A DNA stretch of 64,000 bases. Origin: Microgenomates group bacterium (lineage in GTDB: Bacteria; Patescibacteriota; Microgenomatia; UBA1406; GWC2-37-13). Where the stretch lies: positions 1-64,000 of the forward strand of contig JARYMT010000002.1 in assembly GCA_029906985.1 (NCBI GenBank), given 5' to 3'. This document shows positions 44,318 through 53,011 of this stretch, piece by piece; position 1 is the stretch's first letter, and the number at the start of each line of letters is the position of its first letter. The notes beneath the pieces are model-generated. The model made no database searches. It was given only the letters and a program-made list of their open reading frames with translations, and had not been told where the DNA came from. A program made the position numbers and the translations under genes.

Positions 44318-45484
44318 ATGAAAAAATTATTGTTTGTTTTGGCAATCGGAATTTTGATCTATTCTATTGGCCAAACCTATCATTTTTTTCCGCCAATTAA
44401 TTGGGAAAAATATTGGCCGCCAGCCAAACAATCAGAAAAAAAATCTTCTTTACCCTGGGAAAAACAAAAAGTCGTTTATGAAGAATCAGTGATTACCGAA
44501 GTGGTGGAAAAAGCCCTTCCTTCGGTGGTCACCGTTGGGATGGAGACCACCACTGTTTCTGGTGGCTCTTTGGAATTTGATCCATTTAATCCATTTTCGC
44601 CCTTTCGCCAGATTCCCGGCAAGCAAAAAAAAATTGAGCAAAATATCGGCAGTGGTTTTATTGTCAGTTCAGATGGTTTAGTGATCACTAATAAACATGT
44701 CGTTGCCGATACCGAAGCTGATTATAAAGTCCTTGATAGCAATAATAAAAAATATCCGGTGGTAAAAATTTACCGCGACCCGCTCAATGATCTAGCAATT
44801 TTAAAAATTAATCCTCCCCTGGGTGGTTTTCAGCCTTTGCCTTTGGGAGATTCCTCAACTTTGAAATTAGGTCAGATGGCCATTGCTATCGGAACACCTC
44901 TGGGAGAATTTACCAATACCGTTACTGTTGGCGTTATTTCCGGTTTAGGCCGGGGAATTACCGCCGGTTCGCCATTTGAGGGTTATGTGGAAAAACTGGA
45001 AAATATTATTCAGACCGACGCCGCAATCAATCCTGGTAACTCTGGCGGCCCGCTGCTTAATTCCCAAGGTCAGGTAATCGGTATTAATACGGCCATTTCC
45101 GCCGAAGGCCAAAATTTAGGCTTCGCCATTCCTGTCAATGTCGTCAAAGAACTCCTTCAAAGTTTTAAAAATCGGGGCGGCAGTTTTGACCGACCATTTA
45201 TTGGTGTTCGCTACAAAATGATTGATAAACAAACCGCTCTTTTAAATGATGTTGTTGAAGGAGCCTATGTGATTGAAGTAATCGAAAATTCACCGGCGGC
45301 CAAAGCCGGCTTAAAAGTCGAAGATATTATTACCGAGCTGGACGGCAAAAAAGTCAACGGCAGCGACGATCAAGGATTGGCAAAAATGATTTTGGAAAAA
45401 AGGATTGGTGATAAAATTACTCTTAAAGTCTGGCGCGATAAAGAAATCAAGACCTTTACCTTGACTCTTGAAGCCGCTCCTTAA
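44318..45484 (+). CDS. htrA: HtrA/DegP-type serine protease
   Basis: Membrane-anchored protease and chaperone for exported proteins, 388 residues. Residues 1-20 form a signal anchor. The trypsin-like triad is His127 (TNKHVV), Asp158 (DLAIL) and Ser242 (NPGNSGGPLL). One PDZ domain follows (NSPAAKAGLKVEDIITELDG), where DegP has two. It lies 40 nt after ctpA, so the pair forms a small extracytoplasmic quality-control group. A weak hairpin ACCGAT/ATCGGT lies downstream at about 45490. Confidence 0.94.
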   Translation: MKKLLFVLAIGILIYSIGQTYHFFPPINWEKYWPPAKQSEKKSSLPWEKQKVVYEESVITEVVEKALPSVVTVGMETTTVSGGSLEFDPFNPFSPFRQIPGKQKKIEQNIGSGFIVSSDGLVITNKHVVADTEADYKVLDSNNKKYPVVKIYRDPLNDLAILKINPPLGGFQPLPLGDSSTLKLGQMAIAIGTPLGEFTNTVTVGVISGLGRGITAGSPFEGYVEKLENIIQTDAAINPGNSGGPLLNSQGQVIGINTAISAEGQNLGFAIPVNVVKELLQSFKNRGGSFDRPFIGVRYKMIDKQTALLNDVVEGAYVIEVIENSPAAKAGLKVEDIITELDGKKVNGSDDQGLAKMILEKRIGDKITLKVWRDKEIKTFTLTLEAAP

Positions 45485-45586
45485 AAAGTTAACCGATTAA
45501 TTATTGATCGGTGATTGGCAAAAATTTTAAAAAAAATTATCATTCTCCTTTGTTTTTTCCCAGTTTATCAAGTAAAATTTACTCAT

Positions 45587-46915
45587 ATGGATAAAAAAAA
45601 CCAGGTGAAAATTCTTAAAGGCTTTCGGGATTTTTTTGCTGCCGATGTGGCTTTGCGTAATTATGTCATCAATATCTTTAGACAAGTTTTTGAAAAATAT
45701 GGTTATGAGCCTTTGGAGACACCAGCTTTGGAGTATAGCGATATTTTTCTAAAACAATCTGGTGAAGAGGCGACGAAACTTTTTTACCGGTTTAAAGATG
45801 AAGGCGGCCGCGACATCATGCTTAAATATGAAGTAATGATATCTATGTGCCGGGCGGTAGCAGAAAATCTTGATAAAATTGTTTTTCCTTACAAACGCTA
45901 TCAGATTCAGACGGTCTGGCGGGCGGAAAAACCGCAAAAAGGTCGCTTCCGAGAATTTACCCAATGCGATGCTGATACCCTTGGCGCCTCTTCGGTTCTG
46001 GCCGATGCCGAATTTATTCAGATGGGGCAAGAGATATTGGAAAAACTTGGTTTTAAAAAATTTCGCGCCAATATCAGCAACCGAAAATTTTTGGCCGGCC
46101 TTATTGAATTTGCCGGCGGCAGTTCGTCTCAATTTATTCCCATTTGTCTTTCGATCGATAAATTACCTAAAATCGGAGCATTAGCTGTTAAAAAAGAGCT
46201 TCTGGAGAAAAGAAAAATCAGCAGTTCGGTCGCCGAAAAAATCCTTGAACTTATTAATTATCAGGGAACAACAAGTCAATTAATTGCCAAATACCGACAA
46301 ATTTTAAAAAATTTTCCTTTGGCTTTGACTGGTTTGTCAGAATTGGAAAAAATTTTTCAGTATCTTGAAATCGCTGGTGTTGACCAAGGCCGCTATTGCT
46401 TTGCCCCTTATCTAGCTCGAGGTTTAGCTTATTATACCGGACCAATATGGGAATTTGAAATTATTGATGGCGGGGTTGGCTCTGTCGCTGGCTGCGGCCG
46501 TTATGACAATGTCATTGGCCAATTTACTGGCCGCCAGATTCCCGCCACCGGCGGTTCCTTTGGTTTAGAAAGAATCATTGAGATTATGAAAGAAAGAAAA
46601 ATGGTTAATTTACCCTTGACGACAACCAAAGTTCTAATTACCAATTTCGCCGATGACACTCTTGATACCCTAATCAAAATTGCCAAAGCTCTTCGCCAAG
46701 AAGATATTACCACTTTGCTTTATCCGCAAACCAGCCGACTTGATAAACAGCTTAAATACGCCGATAAAAAAAATATTCCCTATGTTATTATCGTTGGACC
46801 GGAAGAAGTAAAAAAACAAAAGATAATCTTCAAAGACATGAAAAAAGCCAGTCAGGAAACAACAACCATTGACGCGGTCATCAAAAGACTAAAACCGGCC
46901 ACCCCCCGGCCATAA
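45587..46915 (+). CDS. hisS: Histidyl-tRNA synthetase
   Basis: Class II synthetase for His, 442 residues from ATG 45587. This start follows TAAAAT by 8 nt and begins MDKKNQVKILKGFRDFFAAD, the normal family N-terminus; a frame extension back to 45515 would add a 24-residue hydrophobic stretch and lies before that -10. Motif 2 VWRAEKPQKGRFREFTQCD, LARGLAYYTGPIWEFE (His-specific) and a C-terminal anticodon domain are present. The last residues TPRP and the stop come from repeat copy 3, matching QPRP at the end of the 33772 gene. Confidence 0.94.
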   Translation: MDKKNQVKILKGFRDFFAADVALRNYVINIFRQVFEKYGYEPLETPALEYSDIFLKQSGEEATKLFYRFKDEGGRDIMLKYEVMISMCRAVAENLDKIVFPYKRYQIQTVWRAEKPQKGRFREFTQCDADTLGASSVLADAEFIQMGQEILEKLGFKKFRANISNRKFLAGLIEFAGGSSSQFIPICLSIDKLPKIGALAVKKELLEKRKISSSVAEKILELINYQGTTSQLIAKYRQILKNFPLALTGLSELEKIFQYLEIAGVDQGRYCFAPYLARGLAYYTGPIWEFEIIDGGVGSVAGCGRYDNVIGQFTGRQIPATGGSFGLERIIEIMKERKMVNLPLTTTKVLITNFADDTLDTLIKIAKALRQEDITTLLYPQTSRLDKQLKYADKKNIPYVIIVGPEEVKKQKIIFKDMKKASQETTTIDAVIKRLKPATPRP

Positions 46916-46946
46916 AATTCGACCCCCGCGGTCGAACTTATTTTTT
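46904..46946 (+). terminator. GC-rich palindromic repeat, copy 3, acting as intrinsic terminator
   Basis: CCGGCCATAAA, hairpin TTCGACC-CCCGC-GGTCGAA (46918-46936), then CTTATTTTTTATTTTT. The 7-bp GC-rich stem followed by a T run is a good intrinsic terminator for hisS. The first 30 nt are almost identical to copy 1 at 34331, including the preceding stop codon. Confidence 0.8.
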
Positions 46947-46984
46947 ATTTTTGGTAAAATTACAAAATTACTAAAATTATATTT

Positions 46985-47818
46985 ATGAAAATTTTAGTCA
47001 CCCATATATCTCCTGACCTTGATGCCATCGCCGCCTGCTGGCTGATCCAGAAATTCCTTCCCGGCTGGAAAAAAGCGACAATCAAATTTGTCCCTGCTGG
47101 CGAGACGCTAGACAATCAACCAGTCGACTCAAACCTGGAAATAATCCATGTTGATACCGGTTTAGGAAAATTCGACCATCACCAAACAACCAAAAAAACC
47201 TCCGCCACCAAATTAGTTTTTGAATATCTTGTCAATCATCAATTTATTAAACCGGATTTAAAAGAACCCTTGGAAAGAATTGTTTTTTATATCAATGAAA
47301 CCGATCATTTTCAAGAAGCCTATTTTCCAGACCCGACCGCTGATTATTACGATTTCTGTCTGCACCAACTTGTCGACAGCCTCCGGTTTCAGCTTTACGA
47401 CAATCTGCAACTTATTGATACGATCAAACTCCTTCTTGATGCCGAACTCACTTTGTTTAAAAATAAAGTCAAGGCAGAAAAAGAAATTAAAAAGGGTTTT
47501 GTTTTTCAGTCAAAATTTGGCCAGTCAATCGCCATGGAAACCGCTAATGAAGAGGCGGTTAAACTCGCCTTAAAAATGGGTTATCATTTGGTTATCAAAA
47601 AAGACCCGGTTAAAGGCCATGCCCGCCTCAAAACTTTGCCGGAAAAAAAATATGATCTGACGCCGGTATATGAAAAAATAAAATCGCTTGATAAAAAAGG
47701 CAGCTGGTTTTTGCATATTTCCAAACATATGCTTTTAAATGGTTCGGCGAAAAATCCCCGTCATGTCGCCACCCCCTTATCTTTAAAAAAACTAATTGAA
47801 ATAACTAAAAAAGTATAA
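46985..47818 (+). CDS. DHH-like phosphoesterase (MYG1-like) candidate
   Basis: Protein of 277 residues. The N-terminus has THISPDLDAIAACWLIQKF, a D-x-D metal site like that of DHH phosphoesterases, then IIHVDTGLGKFDHHQT, matching the DHH-x motif. Near the C-terminus comes WFLHISKHMLLNG. The order resembles MYG1-type nucleases/phosphoesterases, which act on RNA or oligonucleotides, but the match is partial. The ATG follows TAAAAT by 7 nt. It is a single gene between hisS and rpsU. Confidence 0.6.
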   Translation: MKILVTHISPDLDAIAACWLIQKFLPGWKKATIKFVPAGETLDNQPVDSNLEIIHVDTGLGKFDHHQTTKKTSATKLVFEYLVNHQFIKPDLKEPLERIVFYINETDHFQEAYFPDPTADYYDFCLHQLVDSLRFQLYDNLQLIDTIKLLLDAELTLFKNKVKAEKEIKKGFVFQSKFGQSIAMETANEEAVKLALKMGYHLVIKKDPVKGHARLKTLPEKKYDLTPVYEKIKSLDKKGSWFLHISKHMLLNGSAKNPRHVATPLSLKKLIEITKKV

Positions 47819-47868
47819 TAAACTAATTATCGTCGTTTTAATTTCCATTTCAATTTTTTATTGAATCC

Positions 47869-47878
47869 AAAGGAGGTG
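47869..47878 (+). promoter_or_regulatory. Perfect Shine-Dalgarno site of rpsU
   Basis: AAAGGAGGTG, 10 of 10 complementary to the 16S 3' end (19335-19344), with 7 nt between GGAGG and the ATG. Most other genes in the window show no such site. Confidence 0.85.
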
Positions 47879-47883
47879 TTTTT

Positions 47884-48072
47884 ATGGTTTTTATTACCAA
47901 AAAAAAGGGCGAAAACAAAGATACAATTTTTAGAAAATTTACCCGGTCTTTTATCGAAGAAGACATTGTTACCGAAGTGCGCAACAAACTTTTTTACAAA
48001 AAACCCTCACTGGTTCGCAAAGAAAAAGAAAAGGAAAGGGCTAAATTAAGATATAGTAAAAAAAATTATTGA
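47884..48072 (+). CDS. rpsU: 30S ribosomal protein bS21
   Basis: Small basic protein of 62 residues next to the 16S 3' end. DTIFRKFTRSFIEEDIVTEV and the Lys/Arg-rich tail KEKERAKLRYSKKNY match the family (E. coli 71 residues). It is the only gene in this window with a perfect Shine-Dalgarno site. In Bacteroidetes, bS21 helps hide the anti-Shine-Dalgarno and rpsU has such a site for feedback; the same could hold here. ybeY follows after 10 nt. Confidence 0.9.
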   Translation: MVFITKKKGENKDTIFRKFTRSFIEEDIVTEVRNKLFYKKPSLVRKEKEKERAKLRYSKKNY

Positions 48073-48082
48073 GAAAAAATTT

Positions 48083-48433
48083 ATGATCAATATCGTTATT
48101 TCGTCGCGCTATAAAATTGAAAGAAACCGCTTAAAAAAAATCGTCGCTGATATGTTGGCCCAAAAAGGATTTGGTCCCCAATATAATTTAAACATTATTT
48201 TTATTGGAAAAAACAAGATGCGTAAAATTGCCGACCAATACAAAAAAGAAAATTTAGCCCTGCCGGTTTTGACTTTTTCCTATCTTGACGAAAAAAATAA
48301 TCCGGAAAATCTTTTGGGCGAAATTTTTATTTGCTATCCCCAGGCAGTTCTTTTGGCCGCCGAAAGAGATAAAAGAGTTGATGAAATGATTATCAATCTT
48401 ATTGATCACGGAATAAAAAATTTATTAAAGTAA
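48083..48433 (+). CDS. ybeY: YbeY-like protein lacking most of the metal-binding motif
   Basis: Protein of 116 residues (E. coli YbeY 155). The fold landmarks are present: ISSRYKIERNRLKKIVADML, LNIIFIGKNKMRKIADQYKK and LLGEIFICYPQAVLLAAERD, matching the family LGDIxI segment. The family's final motif HGxLHLxGYDH, which binds zinc by three His, is cut to DHGIKNLLK and stop. Only the first His remains, and no remnant is readable downstream before dnaX at 48448. It is probably not a metal-dependent nuclease. It is co-directional with rpsU and dnaX. Confidence 0.75.
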   Translation: MINIVISSRYKIERNRLKKIVADMLAQKGFGPQYNLNIIFIGKNKMRKIADQYKKENLALPVLTFSYLDEKNNPENLLGEIFICYPQAVLLAAERDKRVDEMIINLIDHGIKNLLK

Positions 48434-48447
48434 TTTAAAAAAATATT

Positions 48448-49488
48448 ATGTTTTATTTAAAATACCGTCCTCACACAATTAAAGAAATTGATAATTTAAA
48501 AGTTGCCGAAATAATAAAAAAGATTCTTCAGTCAAAAAAAATTCCCCATGCTTTTCTTTTTGTCGGCCAAAAGGGGACTGGTAAAACTTCCACCGCCAGA
48601 ATTTTTGCCAAAGCAGTCAATTGTTTAAAGATTAAAGATAATTATGAGCCCTGCAATCAATGCAAAAATTGCCTGGCGATCGATGCCTCCTCGGCGACTG
48701 ATGTGGTAGAAATGGATGCCGCTTCCAATCGGGGAATTGAAGAAATTAAAAATTTAATCAAAGAGTCGGCTTTTATTCCGATGACCTGTCGCTATCGTAT
48801 TTTTATTGTCGATGAAGCCCATATGATCACTCACGATGCCTTTAACGCCCTGTTAAAAACTTTGGAAGAACCGCCCCCATCGGTGATTTTTATTTTAGCG
48901 ACAACCAATCAGGAAAAAATTCCCAAGACGATTGCTTCCCGTTGTTTTATTATTAATTTTGGCAAAGCCAAAAAATCCGATATTTTAAGAATGCTCAAAA
49001 GGATTGCCGCCCAAGAAAAATTGACGGTAAAAAATGATTTGCTGGAGTTAATTGCCAGTCATTCGGAAGGATCTTTTCGTGATGCCGCCAAAATTCTTGA
49101 GGAATTGGTTATCCAAAATAAACTTTCCTTTGAAGAGGGAAAAAATTTTCTTGGCGTTGTCGGCCGGGGTAATTTTTTGGAAATCATAAAAAAAGAGGAT
49201 TTGTCTTCTGCCTTAAGCTGGATTAACGAATTTTCCCAAAAAGGGGGGAGTTTTAAAAATTTGATTGAGGAATTATTAGAGGACTTGCGTCTTATTTTAT
49301 TGGCGAAAAATAAAGTCGTAAATCTTGATGAATCTCTGGTTGATTTTTCCCAAAAAGAAGTAGTTGTCCTTATGAAACTTCTTAACGAAGCTTATGCCAA
49401 TTTAAAAATTACTCCCATCGAATCAATTCCCCTTGAGATTGCCATCACCGAGTTTTATAATTTTAAAAATCATCAGCAAAAAGATTAA
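48448..49488 (+). CDS. dnaX: DNA polymerase III gamma subunit (short DnaX)
   Basis: Clamp-loader ATPase, 346 residues, about the length of the AAA+ and collar parts of gamma, without the tau extension. Walker A GQKGTGKTS (40-48), zinc site C59, C69, C72, C75, DVVEMDAASNRGIEEIKNL, Walker B IFIVDEAHM, and the sensor region ALLKTLEEPPPSVIFILATT. If this is the only form, polymerase dimerisation by tau must be done otherwise. It is followed by ybaB, the usual partner. delta-prime is likely at 4.0 kb. Confidence 0.93.
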   Translation: MFYLKYRPHTIKEIDNLKVAEIIKKILQSKKIPHAFLFVGQKGTGKTSTARIFAKAVNCLKIKDNYEPCNQCKNCLAIDASSATDVVEMDAASNRGIEEIKNLIKESAFIPMTCRYRIFIVDEAHMITHDAFNALLKTLEEPPPSVIFILATTNQEKIPKTIASRCFIINFGKAKKSDILRMLKRIAAQEKLTVKNDLLELIASHSEGSFRDAAKILEELVIQNKLSFEEGKNFLGVVGRGNFLEIIKKEDLSSALSWINEFSQKGGSFKNLIEELLEDLRLILLAKNKVVNLDESLVDFSQKEVVVLMKLLNEAYANLKITPIESIPLEIAITEFYNFKNHQQKD

Positions 49489-49523
49489 AAAACATTTATT
49501 ATAATTTTTAAACTAAATCAAAT

Positions 49524-49784
49524 ATGGTTAATCCACTAGGCGGTTTGGGTGATTTACAAAAATTACAACAGCAGGCGCAAAAGATGCAGCAAGCACTTCA
49601 GCAGGAGCAAGTGGTTGTCGAAAAAAATGGCGTCAAGGTTGTCATGCGCGGCGACCAGCAGCTTATCGAGGTATCTGTTGATGGGATTATCGAAAACCGG
49701 ATTGCTGAAGCGGTTAATGAAGCGGTAAAAAAAACCCAAGAACTAGCCGCCCAAAAATTAATCGAGATTTCCACCCAACCATAA
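49524..49784 (+). CDS. ybaB: YbaB/EbfC nucleoid-associated protein
   Basis: DNA-binding dimer of 86 residues (family about 100). Start GGLGDLQKLQQQAQKMQQAL is the helix typical of the family; GVKVVMRGDQQLIEVSVDG is its beta sheet. The dnaX-ybaB-recR order is common, but here prs has come between and recR is inverted. It is 3 nt before prs. Confidence 0.9.
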   Translation: MVNPLGGLGDLQKLQQQAQKMQQALQQEQVVVEKNGVKVVMRGDQQLIEVSVDGIIENRIAEAVNEAVKKTQELAAQKLIEISTQP

Positions 49785-49787
49785 ACA

Positions 49788-50714
49788 ATGAAATTATTTA
49801 CCGGCTCTTCACATCCAGATTTAGCCAATGAGGTGGCCGAGGTTTCCGGCCTGCCTTTAAGTCAGGCCGAGGTTGTCAGGTTTGACAACTCGGAAGTCAA
49901 AGTGACGATTAAAGAATCGGTTAAAAATCAAGATTGTCTTGTTCTTCAATCGACTTGCAATCCGACTGATTCCAGTTTGATGGAACTTTTCTTTTTTGCC
50001 GATGCCCTTAAGCGCGGCGGCGCCAGCAAAATTTTTGCCTTTATTCCCTATTTTGGCTACGCCCGGCAAAATAAAGAGCACCGGCCGGGAGAAGCGGTAT
50101 CCGTCAATGTCGTTATCCGGTTTTTGGAGACGGTCGGATTTAATCAGGTCTTCTTTTTTGATCTTCACGATGAAGCGACCGAAGGAATTTTTTCCATCCC
50201 TTGTCAAAATTTATCCGCCCTGCCTCTTTTGGCCCAGAACCTTAAAAACTATTTAACTATTAATAATAAAAATAAAAAAATTGCCATCGTTTCTCCGGAT
50301 CAGGGAGGAGTAGAAAGAGCAAGAATTTTTGCCGAAAATTTTTTTCAGAAAAAAAAAGCCGATATTGTCGTTGTTGAAAAAAAACGGGATTTGGAAAGAA
50401 TTCACCAATCAAAAGCGGTCAAACTATATGGTGATGTCAAAGGAAAAATTGCCATTTTGGTTGATGATATTATTACTTCAGGTGGGACTTTAATTCACGC
50501 CGCCGAATTTTGTCTAAAAGAAGGAGCCGTCGAAGTTTTAGCCGCCGTTGTCCACCATGATTTTTCTCCTCAGGCGCCGACGCTTATTCAAAATTCACCA
50601 ATCAGCAAACTTTTTACCACCAATACTATTCCCCTAAAAAACCATCTAAACTTTCCCAAACTTCATGAAATTTCTGTCGCCGGTTTAATTGCTGAAGCGA
50701 TAAAAAAAATTTAA
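49788..50714 (+). CDS. prs: Ribose-phosphate pyrophosphokinase
   Basis: Makes PRPP from ribose-5-phosphate and ATP, 308 residues, standard length. FTGSSHPDLANEVAEVSG, FIPYFGYARQNKEHRPGE (flexible ATP loop), FFDLHDEATEGIFSIP, VSPDQGGVERARIFAENF, and the PRPP motif LVDDIITSGGTLIHAA are all seen. It starts 3 nt after ybaB. It is convergent with recR, with only 4 nt between the stops. Confidence 0.94.
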   Translation: MKLFTGSSHPDLANEVAEVSGLPLSQAEVVRFDNSEVKVTIKESVKNQDCLVLQSTCNPTDSSLMELFFFADALKRGGASKIFAFIPYFGYARQNKEHRPGEAVSVNVVIRFLETVGFNQVFFFDLHDEATEGIFSIPCQNLSALPLLAQNLKNYLTINNKNKKIAIVSPDQGGVERARIFAENFFQKKKADIVVVEKKRDLERIHQSKAVKLYGDVKGKIAILVDDIITSGGTLIHAAEFCLKEGAVEVLAAVVHHDFSPQAPTLIQNSPISKLFTTNTIPLKNHLNFPKLHEISVAGLIAEAIKKI

Positions 50715-50718
50715 AAAT

Positions 50719-51330
50719 TTAATATACTTGCCGACCATCAATCGCTTTTTTTAATGTCCCGTAATCGGCATATTCGAGATTTGCTCCAATCGGCAGCCCA
50801 TATGCTAATCTGGTAATTTTGATTTTTGACTTTTGAGTTTTAAGTTTTTCTTTGATATACATCGCCGTCGCTTCTCCCTCCATATCGGTATTAGTCGCCA
50901 AAATAATTTCTTTAATTGGCGAATTTTTGGCGTTAACTCTCTCAATCAGCTTGTCAATATAGATATCTTCCGGCCTAATGTTGTTTAAGGGGTCAATTCG
51001 GCCATGCAAAACATGGTAAACCCCTTTATAGATGTTGCCGTTTTCAAAAGCCAAAAGATCAAGAACCGATTCGACGACAGTGACGATCGACTGATCACGC
51101 TGTTTATCCTGACAGATCGGACAGCGATCATTTTCGGTTAAATTAAGGCAAACCTGGCAATATTTGGTCTTTTTTTTAAGATTGGCGACTGCTTGAGAAA
51201 ATTTTTTTAATTCTGACTCCGGCAGTCGCAAAAGATAAAAAGCCAGCCGGTTGGCGGTTTTTTCTCCAATTCCAGGCAAGCTCTCAAAAAAAAAGGCGAT
51301 TTGTTTTAAAATCGGAGGCAGGGTATTCAT
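50719..51330 (-). CDS. recR: Recombination protein RecR
   Basis: RecFOR pathway DNA-gap repair protein, 203 residues. Helix-hairpin-helix LPGIGEKTANRLAFYLL, C4 zinc finger CQVC...CPIC (about 60-75), TOPRIM with LATNTDMEGEATAMYI, and a C-terminal SRLAYGLPIGANLEYAD-like segment (ITRLAYGLPIGANLEYADYG). It overlaps the RNase J gene by 4 nt (ATGA). It has been split from dnaX-ybaB and inverted. Confidence 0.95.
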   Translation of the reverse strand: MNTLPPILKQIAFFFESLPGIGEKTANRLAFYLLRLPESELKKFSQAVANLKKKTKYCQVCLNLTENDRCPICQDKQRDQSIVTVVESVLDLLAFENGNIYKGVYHVLHGRIDPLNNIRPEDIYIDKLIERVNAKNSPIKEIILATNTDMEGEATAMYIKEKLKTQKSKIKITRLAYGLPIGANLEYADYGTLKKAIDGRQVY

Positions 51331-52997
51331 AACTGGATAATTTCCGCGATCACCAAAGGCCGTCTACCTTTCTGATGGTAAAAGAATTGCTCTAAATTTT
51401 TAATCAGCTGTGCTTTTAAAGAGATCAGATTAATGATTTTTTCTTTTTTTGGTTTGAGGGTTTGTTCGATCATTTTAATGGCGTTATTAATCAATTCCTT
51501 ATCTTCTTTTTCAAAAATAAATCCCCGGGAGACAATTTTTGGTTGGGTTAAAAGATGATTGTATTGGTCCAAAACAATGAAGGCAATGACAATTCCTTCG
51601 GCTGACAATGTTTGCCGATCTCTTAAGACAATGTTGCCGACATCGCCAACACCATAAGCATCGACATAGATATTGCTGGTGGCGATTGCATCTCCCAGCC
51701 GGGCTTTTCTTTCCTCAAACCAGATAGTTTGGCCTTCAGTAAGACAAAAAACATTTTCTTTTGGCCAGCCCAACTCTTGGATAATCATCTGATAACGTTT
51801 TTGATGGCGGACATCGCCGCCGATGGGAATAAAATATTTTGGGTTGGTAAATCGGGCGAGAAATTTTAAATCTTCCTTGTTGCCATGGCCAGAAGCATGA
51901 AGTTGCTCGGTGATATCCGGATAGATTACCTCTGCGCCTTCAAGAGTTAATTCCTCAATCAGGCTATAGACGCTGGCTTCATTGCCGGGAATCGGATCGG
52001 AAGAAAAGACGACTTTGTCCCCCGGCTTGATTTTAATCAGCGGGTTCTGTTTTTGGCTTAATTTGGAAAGAGCCGAATCATATTGACCCTGGGATCCGGC
52101 CACAATTAAACAAATTTTATTCGGCGGCATTTTGGCAATCTCTTTTTCCTTAAGGACAAGATTATAAGGAATAGGCAGGTAGCCGATCTCTTGGGCTAAT
52201 CTGGTGTTTTCTTCCATCGACCGGCCCAAAAAAAGAATTTTACGATTAAATTTTACCGCCGCTTCAACACATTGCCGAATTCGGGAAATATTGGAGGAAA
52301 AAGTAGTCATAATAAATTTTCCCTTGGTTTTTCTCATTTCATCCTCAAAAGTTTGACTGACGACTGCCTCTGACAAAGTCAACCCCTCCCTTTCCGCTCC
52401 CAGACAATCAGAAACAAGACAAAGAACGCCGTCTTTTCCCGCTTTGACAATATTATAAAAATCAGGCGGCTGACCATAAGGAGGCGTTAAATCAAATTTA
52501 AAATCAGTGCCATGATAAATATTGCCGGCCGGCGTCTTTATCATAAGATGAACAGTATCCGGAATAGAATGGGTCAGATGAATAAATCTTATCTGAAAAT
52601 CGCCAAGGACAAGCTCCTTTTGATAATCAATTTTTTCCAGCCTGACCGTCTGGCCAAATTCTTTGAATTTATTGGCAACAAACGCCGCGGTTAATTTACT
52701 GGCCAAAACTAAAGGCCGGCCCAGTTTTTCATAATGGTAGGGAAGTCCGGAAATATGATCTTCATGACCATGAGTTAAAACAATCGCCTTGATTTTATTG
52801 ATTTTATCAATAAGGTAGCTGATATCAGGAATGACCAAATCTACTCCTAGTTCTCTTTCGTTGGGAAAACCAATCCCACAATCGACAATTAAAATATCTT
52901 TTAAAAGATCGTTTTCGTAAAGCTCATAAAGATACATGTTTTTAGTGACGCCGACAACACCACCCAAAGGCACAAAGCGCAGTTTAAATTTATTCAT
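51327..52997 (-). CDS. rnj: Ribonuclease J
   Basis: Metallo-beta-lactamase/beta-CASP RNase with 5' exo- and endonuclease activity in mRNA decay and rRNA maturation; 556 residues, standard. VLTHGHEDHISGLPY (zinc motif), GTDFKFDLTPP, FSSNISRIRQCVEAA, and HASGHGNKEDL with the beta-CASP His. It would be the candidate for maturing the 16S ends here. The ATG lies 14 nt after a TATAAT that is part of a near-palindromic divergent promoter with the DUF59 gene. Confidence 0.95.
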   Translation of the reverse strand: MNKFKLRFVPLGGVVGVTKNMYLYELYENDLLKDILIVDCGIGFPNERELGVDLVIPDISYLIDKINKIKAIVLTHGHEDHISGLPYHYEKLGRPLVLASKLTAAFVANKFKEFGQTVRLEKIDYQKELVLGDFQIRFIHLTHSIPDTVHLMIKTPAGNIYHGTDFKFDLTPPYGQPPDFYNIVKAGKDGVLCLVSDCLGAEREGLTLSEAVVSQTFEDEMRKTKGKFIMTTFSSNISRIRQCVEAAVKFNRKILFLGRSMEENTRLAQEIGYLPIPYNLVLKEKEIAKMPPNKICLIVAGSQGQYDSALSKLSQKQNPLIKIKPGDKVVFSSDPIPGNEASVYSLIEELTLEGAEVIYPDITEQLHASGHGNKEDLKFLARFTNPKYFIPIGGDVRHQKRYQMIIQELGWPKENVFCLTEGQTIWFEERKARLGDAIATSNIYVDAYGVGDVGNIVLRDRQTLSAEGIVIAFIVLDQYNHLLTQPKIVSRGFIFEKEDKELINNAIKMIEQTLKPKKEKIINLISLKAQLIKNLEQFFYHQKGRRPLVIAEIIQL

Positions 52998-53011
52998 ATT
53001 TGATTATTTTC

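Noticed and set aside
45515-45586. Hydrophobic N-terminal extension of HisRS as a membrane anchor
   Set aside because: The extension lies largely upstream of the -10 element, and the family N-terminus begins at Met 45587.
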